Part shown: one piece after another, positions 57,054 through 64,000 of the stretch | Numbering within the stretch: position 1 is the first letter of the stretch | Layout of the letters: every line of letters starts with the position of its first letter | Assembly (NCBI GenBank): GCA_947470805.1 | Contig: CANIVU010000021.1 | Location: 23,150 to 87,149 of the forward strand | DNA: 64,000 bases | Origin: Acidobacteriota bacterium | GTDB lineage: Bacteria; Acidobacteriota; Terriglobia; Bryobacterales; Bryobacteraceae | Direction of reading: 5' to 3' | Position numbers and translations under genes: made by a program | The notes under the pieces: model-generated | What the model saw: only the letters and a program-made list of their open reading frames with translations | Told to the model about the DNA's origin: nothing | Database searches by the model: none

Positions 57054-58274
57054 CTACAGCAATCGCGCCGTCCGGCGCGATGCCATTCGCGACTGCAGCC
57101 GCTCTCTCCGTTTGGCCAGCTCCGGAGAGGGCGCCAACCGCTGTGCCTCCTCGGTCATATCGAGAGCCAGAGCATGGTTCTTCTCGGTATGCTCGAAATA
57201 CTTGGCCAACTCCTCGAAAGCATTGGCCTGATGAGGGTTACGCGCCGTGGTCAATTCCGTGAACAGCGCCACCGCCCCGGCTTCGTTGCCCCGTTTCTTC
57301 TCGAGCAACGCGCAATCCCAGGTCGTCCGCCATACCAGCGAGTCCGGTAGCCCCTTGTCCAGTGCCCGGCGCAGCAACACCACCGCCTCATCGGTCCGGC
57401 CTGCCGTTCGCAGCCAACGGGCCAGTCCGACCATCTCCGCCCCCCGATGCAGCGGTACTTCTAACGGCGCATGGAAGGCGCGCGGGATGATCCCGGTCAA
57501 ACACGCCAACGTTAAGATATCAAAGGCGTTATGCTCGAAGATCCCCATCATCCGGTGGGCTGAACGGGTGCGCAAAAACTCGAAATAGAGGTACGGAATC
57601 ATCGAGCCCGGTACGTCATCAATCCGCTCCACCCCCAGGATCTGGTTCTCCAGTTCCACCAGCCGGCAACTCTCAAACGCCAACCGGTACAGCCGCCGGG
57701 CGCCGTACAGAAGATCGAAATGCTCCATCCGCCCGAAGGGCGGTTTCATCCGGCTCATCCGGTAGCGGGTCTCCAACAGCGGCTGGTCGTAGGACCGGCC
57801 GTTATAGGTCACCAGCACGTCAAACTGTTGTAAATGCTCGGTTAAGGCGTGCAACTGACTGGACTCTTCGGAGTAGTCGCGCATGAAGAAGTGCCGCAAC
57901 TCGAAGCCCTCTTCGGTCAGCGCCCCCACCCCGATCAGGAACGCGTAGGTGCCCGACCCACCGGCAAGCCCAGTTGTCTCAGTATCGAGGTAGGCGACCT
58001 TGCGCGGGTCGACGCCCTTTAGCTGGCCTTCGCTGATGGCCTCCAGCAGATCGCCCGGAAGTTCTTGCAAATCAGAGATATAGACGCTACCGTGGCGCTG
58101 GTGATTGCGCCACAGGCGGCGGGATTCGAAGTGCGCGCCCTTCTCGGTCTGAACCTCGGCACCTTCCAGCCAGTCCGTCACGTCCCCACGGCTAACTACT
58201 GTCGTTTCAACAGCTTCTGTGACAGCCGCCATCCGTTGGCGCAGGTGGGCGAGCTGGTCATGGAGATTCGACAT
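57054..58274 (-). CDS. RNase H-like exonuclease domain protein (YprB-like)
   Basis: A 406-residue cytosolic protein. The DEDD-type exonuclease core shows motif I (VAYLDTETTGLAGGSGTYAF), motif II (LVTYNGRSYDQPLLETRY) and motif III (FEHNAFDILTLACLTGI). The N-terminus is coiled (LAHLRQRMAAVTEAVE). The C-terminal 130 residues are helical, TPR-like (RTDEAVVLLRRALDKGLP, FEELAKYFEHTEKNHALALD). Related to YprB; the nucleic acid substrate is unknown. ATG 58274 was chosen over a TTG at 58307. Confidence 0.86.
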   Translation of the reverse strand: MSNLHDQLAHLRQRMAAVTEAVETTVVSRGDVTDWLEGAEVQTEKGAHFESRRLWRNHQRHGSVYISDLQELPGDLLEAISEGQLKGVDPRKVAYLDTETTGLAGGSGTYAFLIGVGALTEEGFELRHFFMRDYSEESSQLHALTEHLQQFDVLVTYNGRSYDQPLLETRYRMSRMKPPFGRMEHFDLLYGARRLYRLAFESCRLVELENQILGVERIDDVPGSMIPYLYFEFLRTRSAHRMMGIFEHNAFDILTLACLTGIIPRAFHAPLEVPLHRGAEMVGLARWLRTAGRTDEAVVLLRRALDKGLPDSLVWRTTWDCALLEKKRGNEAGAVALFTELTTARNPHQANAFEELAKYFEHTEKNHALALDMTEEAQRLAPSPELAKRRERLQSRMASRRTARLL

Positions 58275-58316
58275 TACGCGATTCGCCTCATCTTCGCCTA
58301 AGGCCAAAGTGTAGCA

Positions 58317-60794
58317 CTAGTCGTGGCGCAAAACCAGAGCGGGATCGAGCTTTGCCGCACGTCGCGCCGGGCCGTAGCAGGCCACGCCGGCGGCCAACAT
58401 CATCAGCGCGGCGGCCACGGCGAGCGCCACCGGGTCGGGCGATTTGTCGAGGAACCGGGCCACCGGCCAGGTGCCGGCAAGGCCCAGGCCGAGCCCGATA
58501 GCAGTCAGCCTAAGTCCATGATTTAAGGAGAGTTGCGTGAGCGACACCGGTGTGGCGCCAAGGGCCAGGCGGATGCCAAACTCGCGCGTCCGGCCCCGCA
58601 CGAAGCCGGCCAGCATCCCGTAAATTCCCACACACACCAGGGCGAGCGCAGCGAGCGCGAAGCCGCCGAGGAGCGTGGCGATGAGTTGCGGTTCCGACCA
58701 GGCGGTGGCGAGGCGGGACTCCAGTGGTCCGGCGTAGCGGATGACGGCGAAGGGGTCGACACGGCGGGCGGCGGCGATGACCGGGGCCGCATCGCCTTCG
58801 GTATTTACCACCAGTGCGGCGTGTGGCCAAAAAGTGCGCGAAATCGGCACAAAAACCTCGCTAAATGTACCGTTTTCGACGCCATTTTGCGCCACATTCG
58901 CAACCACCCCCGCGATGGTGTACCACGCCGGTTCGCGATTGGCGTCGGAGAAGGACACCTGCTGGCCGACCGGGTCGGTGTCCCCGAAATACTTCTTGGC
59001 GAACGTCTCGTTGATCAGCGTCTGGGGTTGCTTGTCATCGGGCAACCCGCCGCGGAGGATCGGGACCCGGAGCGCGGTGATGTAGCCCTTCGTCATGGCG
59101 CGGTAACCGTAGCTCTGCCGGGCGAGCGATTCTTCGAGGTTTCGGCCACGAATCCGCAAATATCCACGGCCCTGGGAGCCGCCTTCGAGCGGGAGGCGAT
59201 CGATTAAACCCGCTGACCGCACGCCGGGCACATCGCGGACGGCTTGTTCGACATCGTGGTAAAACTGCTGCAATTTGGCGTTATCGGTATCCCAGGTGAA
59301 GGCGAATTGGAGGGCGAGGACGTGGTCCTGATTGAAGCCGAGCGGGCGTTTTTTGGCGTCCAAAAGGCTGTGCACCAGGAGGCCGGCAGTCATGAGAAGT
59401 ACCATGGATACAGCAACTTGCGCGACCACGAGGAGGGAGCGGAGGGGGCTGGGTTTCTGCTTCAACCGGGCCACCTGCCAGGCCGGGAGAAGGCCGATGG
59501 CGAGGGCGCAGAACAGGGTCAGGCCCAAGGCGAAGAGCGCCACGCGCCCATCGATAGCCACGGCGTTCAGGAGGGGGAGGTTGGCGGGGAGGAGGCTCTT
59601 CAGATAGGCCAGCGACCAGGCGCCGGCGAGCAGCCCGAGGGCACCGCCGGGAATGGCAAGCCACACGGATTCAAGGAGATAGAGGCGAATGAGGTCACCG
59701 CGGCTGGCGCCTATGGCGAGGCGGATGGCGGCCTCGCGGGCGAGGTTGGCGCAGGCGATGAGCAGGACGGTGAAGACGACGCCGGCCAGTAGCAGGACGG
59801 GGCGGGAGGCTTCGGTGGTGAGCACGTTCTGGAAGGGCGTGAGGCGGGCGGTAAGTCCTTTATCTTCTTCTGGATGGGCGGCGCGCATGGCGGCGTTGAC
59901 GGTGGCCAGTTCGGCGTTGGCGCGGGCTAGGTCGACGGCCGGTTTGAGGCGTCCGATCATCTGCAGGAAGCCGGCCGTGCGGGGGGTCTTCTGCATCTCC
60001 TGGGTCATCGGGGTCCAGACTTCGTATTCTTCGATGAGCGCCGCTTCTGGCGGCATAACTCCAATGATTTCAATGGTTCCGGAGGGAGTTCGGAGGGTTT
60101 TGCCGAGCACGTCGCGACTGGCGCCGTAGGCCTGTTCCCAGTAGCGATGACCGAGCAGGGCGACGTTGTCTTCGGTGGGGCCGGGGAGTCGGCCGAGGAC
60201 GGGGCGGTAGCCGAGCGTTGTGGCGACATCGCCGACGGTGCGGAGGGTGCGGAGCGACTGGGCGCCTTCGGCCGTGCGGACGACCATGCCCTCGGAGTAG
60301 AAGCCGCCGGTGGTGGCGAGAGAGCGCATGGCGTCGGCGTAGTCCTTTAAACGCAATGGGTTACCGCCGGTTGGATCGCCGTTGCGCGTTTCGACGAAGG
60401 CCATAAGCCGATCAGCGTCTGGCACGGGGAGGGGTTTCAGGAGCAGGCCGTCGAGGAGGGAGAAGATGGCGACGTTGACACCGATGCCGAGGGCGAGGGT
60501 GGCGAGGCCGGTTGTGAGGAAAGCCGGGCGGCGGAGGAGGCCGCGGATGGAGTAGGCCGAATCGCGGCGCCAGTTGTCGAGCCACTGGAGGGAGTGGGCT
60601 TCGCGGGTTTCCTCGACGATGCGAGCGCGGGGGCCGAACATTTTGGCGGCTTCGCGGCGGGCCTGCTCCTTTGTAAGTCCTTGTTTTTCCAGCTCTTCGG
60701 AGCGGAGTTCGAGGTGGAGGGCGAGCTCTTCGTCGATGTCGGACGACTTGCGGTTGGGGAGAATCGATTGGCGGATGCGGGACCAGATGGACAT
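58317..60794 (-). CDS. ADOP-type ABC permease (FtsX/MacB-like)
   Basis: An 825-residue acidobacterial duplicated orphan permease. The N-terminal leader is typical (DIDEELALHLELRSEELEKQ, REAAKMFGPRARIVEETREA). It is followed by a first MacB core and FtsX domain, then a second (SLLVVAQVAVSMVLLMTAGLL, TREFGIRLALGATPVSL, closing GPARRAAKLDPALVLRHD). The first FtsX segment reads IACANLAREAAIRLAIGASR, about a dozen residues shorter than the usual ACANLANLLLAR...REIAIRLA, so a membrane turn may be missing. No ATPase gene is adjacent, as is normal for ADOPs. The ATG overlaps the PadR TAA. Confidence 0.9.
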   Translation of the reverse strand: MSIWSRIRQSILPNRKSSDIDEELALHLELRSEELEKQGLTKEQARREAAKMFGPRARIVEETREAHSLQWLDNWRRDSAYSIRGLLRRPAFLTTGLATLALGIGVNVAIFSLLDGLLLKPLPVPDADRLMAFVETRNGDPTGGNPLRLKDYADAMRSLATTGGFYSEGMVVRTAEGAQSLRTLRTVGDVATTLGYRPVLGRLPGPTEDNVALLGHRYWEQAYGASRDVLGKTLRTPSGTIEIIGVMPPEAALIEEYEVWTPMTQEMQKTPRTAGFLQMIGRLKPAVDLARANAELATVNAAMRAAHPEEDKGLTARLTPFQNVLTTEASRPVLLLAGVVFTVLLIACANLAREAAIRLAIGASRGDLIRLYLLESVWLAIPGGALGLLAGAWSLAYLKSLLPANLPLLNAVAIDGRVALFALGLTLFCALAIGLLPAWQVARLKQKPSPLRSLLVVAQVAVSMVLLMTAGLLVHSLLDAKKRPLGFNQDHVLALQFAFTWDTDNAKLQQFYHDVEQAVRDVPGVRSAGLIDRLPLEGGSQGRGYLRIRGRNLEESLARQSYGYRAMTKGYITALRVPILRGGLPDDKQPQTLINETFAKKYFGDTDPVGQQVSFSDANREPAWYTIAGVVANVAQNGVENGTFSEVFVPISRTFWPHAALVVNTEGDAAPVIAAARRVDPFAVIRYAGPLESRLATAWSEPQLIATLLGGFALAALALVCVGIYGMLAGFVRGRTREFGIRLALGATPVSLTQLSLNHGLRLTAIGLGLGLAGTWPVARFLDKSPDPVALAVAAALMMLAAGVACYGPARRAAKLDPALVLRHD

Positions 60795-61126
60795 TAGGCG
60801 AACCTCAGGACGTTGATGACGCCGTCGGTGACGCGGCGCCAATTTGCGAGTTCGGCTTCGAGTTGTTTGTGGCCGTTTTCGGTTAGGGAGTAGAAACGGG
60901 CTTTTCGGTTGGATTCGGTCATGCCCCATTCGGCTTTGATCCAGCCTTGTTCCTCCATGCGGTGGAGGGCGGGGTAGAGGGAGCCCTCTTCGATGTGGAG
61001 GAGTTCGGCGCTGGCTTGTTGGACGAAGGAGGTGATGCCGTAGCCGTGGCGGGGGGTTTGGGCGATGGATTGGAGGACGAGGAGGGTGAGGGTGCCCTGG
61101 AGGGCGTCGGTTTTGAGTTTCGCCAT
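60794..61126 (-). CDS. PadR family transcriptional regulator
   Basis: A 110-residue PadR-s1-like regulator: LQGTLTLLVLQSIAQTPRHG, YGITSFVQQASAELLHIEEG, SLYPALHRMEEQGWIKAEWG, RKARFYSLTENGHKQLEAEL. Such genes normally precede ADOP permeases and repress them. The ATG 61126 start gives MAKLKTDALQ. Its TAA shares a base with the permease ATG. Repeats upstream are a likely operator. Confidence 0.93.
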   Translation of the reverse strand: MAKLKTDALQGTLTLLVLQSIAQTPRHGYGITSFVQQASAELLHIEEGSLYPALHRMEEQGWIKAEWGMTESNRKARFYSLTENGHKQLEAELANWRRVTDGVINVLRFA

Positions 61127-61128
61127 AC

Positions 61129-61168
61129 CTAGACATCTAAGCATAGCCGTCTAGGCATAGACAACTAG
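61129..61168. promoter_or_regulatory. Candidate PadR operator
   Basis: A perfect inverted repeat, CTAGAC (61129-61134) and GTCTAG (61149-61154), overlaps two direct repeats, TCTAAGCATAG (61136-61146) and TCTAGGCATAG (61150-61160), with a 14-base period. It lies immediately upstream of the PadR ATG, where autorepressor sites usually are. Confidence 0.55.
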
Positions 61169-61255
61169 GTATTCGTGATTTTTCGCGGGTGGTTGGAGCA
61201 GGGTGCGCGACAACTGTCAAGCGCGCGCGGCGGGAACCGATTATTCTTCTAGCCA

Positions 61256-62105
61256 CTGAGCGTCACAACCAAAGCCCTTTGGTATATCGAAAGCCACCTG
61301 GATGACGACGTCCGTTTGGAGGCGGTGGCCGAATCGGCGGCTGTTTCGCGGTATCACTTGTCGCGGGCCTTCACGCTGGCGACGCGCAAATCGCTGACCT
61401 GATACGCACTGGCGCGGCGGCTGAGTGAGGTGGCCAAGGTGCTGATGAGCGGGGCGCCGGATATTCTGGCTGTCGCACTTGTTGGCGCCGGGTATGGATC
61501 GCATGAGGCGTTTACGCGGGCCTTTCGCCAGCACTTCGGGGTGACGCCGGAGCAATTCCGGGGTGATGGCGGCGGCGAGTTTGGCAAGTTCATCATTAAA
61601 CTACAGGAGCCATTTTTAATGGATTCGAGCAGTCATGCGGCGCTGGAGTCGCCGCGGGTTGTTGGAGGAGCGGCAAGGCTGACCTTCGGTATGGGGCAAC
61701 CGTGCCCGGCGGCGGGCGACCCGGGGCTTCCCGGTTTGTGGAACCGGGTTGCGCCGCATATTTGAATACATTCCGGGGCAGATGGGGAACGTTGCTTACA
61801 GGGTGATCTGCAATTCGGACGACTTGGGGAACTACGAAGATGTTTGCGAGGTGGAGGTGTCGAGTTTCCCGGCTACGCCTGCTGCGTTTGCGCGGCTTCG
61901 CATTCCACCGCGGACCTATGCAGTTTTTGGACATCGCGGGCACGTTTCGGCGGTGGGCGGGACGTGGATGGAGAGCCGTCTGGGAGACCGGCTTGGCTGA
62001 TGCCGGTCTGTGCGCGACGGATAGCCCGGCGTTTGAACGTTACGGGGAGCAGTTTGATGGGAAGACGGGAATGGGCGGGATTGAGATCTGGGTTCTGGTC
62101 GTTGA
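61256..62105 (+). pseudogene. AraC-family regulator with GyrI-like domain, decayed
   Basis: Translated pieces give an AraC helix-turn-helix (SVTTKALWYIESHLDDDVRL, VSRYHLSRAFTLATRKSL, YGSHEAFTRAFRQHFGVTPE) and a GyrI-like effector domain (PGQMGNVAYRVICNSDDLG, RTYAVFGHRGHVSAVGGTW, SPAFERYGEQFDGKTGMGGI). The copy is broken: the codon in the start position is CTG (61256) after an in-frame stop; TGA (61400-61402) stands where the family has Arg; the frame shifts near 61760 and again near 61967. At least three lesions mean it is a pseudogene, not an error in one read. The 3' end is approximate. Confidence 0.82.
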
Positions 62106-62217
62106 GGGGTTTCTTGACGAGCGGGTCGATGGCTCGGCCGGCTTTGACGGCGGTGCGGACAGGGAGGGCTTTGGCGAGGGTCAGCTTGGCCGGAGTGAGG
62201 GTGATGGTGTTATTCAT
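61873..62217 (-). CDS. Putative small protein B of a tandem peptide pair
   Basis: The frame starts with ATG at 62217, has AGGA eight bases upstream, and reads MNNTITLTPAKLTLAKALPV, then RTAVKAGRAIDPLVKKPL. Its first 35 residues closely resemble another frame just upstream (62253-62345). The downstream 75 residues run antisense to the AraC pseudogene and look non-protein-like (Arg/Pro/Ser-rich), so the original stop may have been lost. I do not recognise the family. Real expression is unproven. Confidence 0.35.
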   Translation of the reverse strand: MNNTITLTPAKLTLAKALPVRTAVKAGRAIDPLVKKPLNDQNPDLNPAHSRLPIKLLPVTFKRRAIRRAQTGISQAGLPDGSPSTSRPPPKRARDVQKLHRSAVECEAAQTQQA

Positions 62218-62252
62218 TTTGATTGTTCCTATGAGTTTGGGAGTTTGACGGG

Positions 62253-62345
62253 TTACTTGCCAGCCGGATCGACGGGGATAATGCGGTCGGCCTTGATGGC
62301 GGTGCGGATGGGGAGGCCTTTGGCAATTGTTTGCTTGGCCGGGGT
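62253..62345 (-). pseudogene. Related peptide frame A (no standard start codon)
   Basis: This frame ends in a clean TAA (62253-62255) and reads TPAKQTIAKGLPIRTAIKAD then RIIPVDPAGK. It matches peptide B at TPAK, xTxAK, LPxRTAxKAxR. It is open upstream only to about 62411 and has no ATG, GTG or TTG; ATT would be needed. It is either a decayed copy or uses an unusual start. Confidence 0.4.
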
Positions 62346-62445
62346 TGTGTGTTGTGTGTGCTGCGTTGTTGAGGAAACTACAATGAGGCAGGAAGCCTTT
62401 CGAAGTAGTCATGAAAAAGTAAGCAGCGCGTAAGGATAAAGTCAA

Positions 62446-62960
62446 CGGGCCGGCGGGATGGGATGGCCTCGATCCTTGATTCAGTTCGGAAAACTCCCCC
62501 TCCTTGACCCGGACCAGCGCCGCGGCTGGAATGGAGGTGATGACGGGATTTGAGGGCGGCGTGCGATGCGGGTTCCCGTCTTGCCTGGGTAGACAACTGG
62601 GGGCCGGCGTGTCCGTCCATGCGTGTTGTTGCGCAGGGTGGCGCGGGCTGTTTGCATTGTTGCGACGCGAAGCTTGGATTTGGCGGGTGGGGGATTCGCT
62701 TCCCTCGCGACACGCGTCTTCGGCCGATTGCCTGTTAGAGACTGCGGATCACTGCAGGCGAGGATGGCCGCCAGGGTAGATCAACTCCTTTGGGACGGAC
62801 GGGCGCATGGTTGTCCAATCGTCGGGGCGGAGCGTGGCTTGGGGCGCCAACGGCGAGGCCTACGGCGGGCGTGGGATTGGAGCGGTGGGCGCCGAGCGGC
62901 GTTCATTTCTGTTTTTTAATGATTGCGGTGTTCGCGGTTGACGCCAAACAGGAACACGGT
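62446..62960. other. Gene-free stretch
   Basis: A region of about 515 bp with no recognisable gene, RNA or repeat. Short open frames on both strands have no family features. The AGGA (62951-62954) before the ATG at 62961 is the ribosome site of the next gene. Confidence 0.45.
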
Positions 62961-64000
62961 ATGCGACGAACACTACTATCGATTTGCTGCTTATGCTTCC
63001 TCCAATTGAGTGTTTTTGGCCAGGCGCCAGCGCCTGGGCGGTTAGCGATTTGGAGGATGGAGAATAATGCCCTGGATTCACAGGGTGGGAATACAGGGAT
63101 CCTCCCGCCAGGGGCTACGTTTATTCCGGATCGGAATAGCGCGGGTTATGCGTACAGAATGAATGGGTCTGGCAGCCGGATCCCGGTTGCGGTCGTCGGG
63201 TCATCGCTCGATGTCCGCCGCTTTACCGTTGCGGCGTGGGTGAAGCCAGACAGTCTCTCCGCGAGTAGTCAGACCGTGATCCAGAAGACGTCCCCCGGTT
63301 CACTTAACTATTCACTGTTTCTAGCGGGATCGGCTCCGTATCCATCGTCATTTCCTACACCGATTTTGCCTCCGAATGCGGCAGTGATCATGTTCTACAT
63401 CGGTGATGTCAACTTTGGGTTCCACTACTGGGCAGCCTCGCCGCAAGTGTGCAGCGCCCAAACATGGTGCCACATTGCCGGGTCTTACGATGGTACGACT
63501 CTGCGTATCTATTTCAATGGTGTACTGGCTAACAGTTCGACTGCGGCTGATCAATTCGTCTCGGCAGGGCAAAGCGTAACCTTAGGAAGTGAAGCCAACG
63601 GTCCACTTCCTTTCGTCGGCGCCCTTGATGAGATTCAGGTTTTTGATCGCGCGCTCACGGATACAGAAGTACTGGCTGTGTTTAACAGCAATGACCCGAT
63701 TGGCCCAGGCGTTGTTGGGCCGACCGGGCCGACGGGGCCGATTGGTCTTACGGGTCCCACCGGGCCTTCGGGGCCGACGGGACCGATTGGACTTACTGGT
63801 CCCACTGGGCCTTCGGGGCCAGCAGGGCCGATTGGCTTGACTGGGCCTACGGGACCGAGCGGGCCGACGGGGCCGATTGGCTTGACTGGACCTACGGGAC
63901 CGACCGGGCCAACGGGGCCGATTGGCTTGACTGGACCTACGGGACCGACCGGGCCGATTGGGTTGACTGGACCTACGGGACCGACCGGGCCTACGGGGCC
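62961..64000 (+). CDS. LamG-like domain protein with collagen-like Gly-X-Y repeats (3' end outside window)
   Basis: Open from ATG 62961 to the window end (346 codons seen). Signal [20 protein letters not shown]; a concanavalin/LamG-like domain about residues 30-235 ([59 protein letters not shown]); then Gly-X-Y triplets from about residue 245 ([20 protein letters not shown] and so on). AGGA precedes the ATG at good spacing. It should be surface-exposed or secreted, possibly trimeric. Codon use (CGA, ACA, CTA, TTA, AAT, ATT) and AT content are unlike neighbouring genes, suggesting later arrival. Confidence 0.88.
   Translation, partial: MRRTLLSICCLCFLQLSVFGQAPAPGRLAIWRMENNALDSQGGNTGILPPGATFIPDRNSAGYAYRMNGSGSRIPVAVVGSSLDVRRFTVAAWVKPDSLSASSQTVIQKTSPGSLNYSLFLAGSAPYPSSFPTPILPPNAAVIMFYIGDVNFGFHYWAASPQVCSAQTWCHIAGSYDGTTLRIYFNGVLANSSTAADQFVSAGQSVTLGSEANGPLPFVGALDEIQVFDRALTDTEVLAVFNSNDPIGPGVVGPTGPTGPIGLTGPTGPSGPTGPIGLTGPTGPSGPAGPIGLTGPTGPSGPTGPIGLTGPTGPTGPTGPIGLTGPTGPTGPIGLTGPTGPTGPTG
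63694..64000 (+). repeat. In-frame collagen-like tandem repeats
   Basis: The basic unit is 45 bases (15 residues, [15 protein letters not shown] with variants), continuing past the window edge. One unit is shorter, so the phase slips by a multiple of nine bases and the Gly-X-Y register is kept. The DNA repeats are near-identical (ATTGGCTTGACTGGACC recurs), so copy number is likely to vary between strains. Confidence 0.85.

Noticed and set aside
62504..62779. 91-residue Cys-rich plus-strand frame in the gene-free gap
   Set aside because: No ribosome site, no family features, overlapping frames equally open.
63348..63572. Minus-strand 74-residue frame inside the LamG region
   Set aside because: Antisense to a well-supported coding region with signal peptide and LamG motifs.

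Overview
The window is a gene-dense, high-GC chromosomal segment. Its gene families point to a soil acidobacterium of the Bryobacterales/Solibacter type. The markers are a DUF1549 and DUF1501 cytochrome-type pair, a carboxypeptidase-regulatory-domain TonB receptor, a PadR plus duplicated orphan FtsX/MacB permease (ADOP) pair, Ser/Thr kinases with PEGA or TolB-like propeller tails, and many secreted proteins with c-type haem motifs. The assignment is inference from gene content; no rRNA, tRNA or CRISPR array was found.

Layout. 1-5232: the C-terminal part of HypF, then a coupled DUF1549/DUF1501/SUMF-like operon. 5233-8520: repeat-rich intergenic DNA around a LacI-type sensor regulator and a DinB protein. 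8521-18508 (minus strand): two exported amidases behind a frameshifted TonB receptor, a dicarboxylate/amino-acid symporter, a ClC channel and a small membrane protein. 18577-22953: a serine hydrolase, lipoyl synthase, glutamate formimidoyltransferase, a HutI-like protein that has lost its metal ligands, and an ArsR regulator. 23106-27936: a type I secretion-like ABC/HlyD/TolC operon facing that ArsR gene. 27955-30345: a TIM-barrel isomerase, then a coupled minus-strand sigma factor / membrane protein / secretin-like protein operon. 30460-37519: a giant di-haem-motif protein, an acyl-CoA ligase, and a MarR/NTF2-like/YceI cluster. 37516-45318: a YncE-phosphoesterase, a DHH phosphoesterase, two exported proteins, ribE, ribD and ftsY. 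45388-58274: a PEGA kinase, SGNH hydrolase, PQQ-type propeller protein, a GH-like protein, a frameshifted kinase, a sulfite-oxidase/cytochrome c fusion and an RNase H-like nuclease. 58317-61126: the ADOP permease and its PadR regulator. 61256-62445: a decayed AraC/GyrI-like regulator with two related small peptide frames on the opposite strand. 62961-64000: the start of a LamG plus collagen-like secreted protein with base composition unlike its surroundings.

Main points of interest: (1) a tandem pair of related short peptide frames at about 62.2-62.35 kb; (2) an ABC exporter whose nucleotide-binding domain has lost most catalytic residues but sits in an intact three-gene export operon; (3) a HutI-fold pseudoenzyme translationally coupled to ftcD; (4) three kinds of non-coding repeat: a 26-bp palindrome element, a roughly 60-bp dispersed element and a tandem array of hairpins; (5) three convergent gene pairs that interlock their stop codons in one YTAG tetranucleotide; (6) three broken genes (TonB receptor, kinase, AraC regulator) whose reading frames can be reconstructed.
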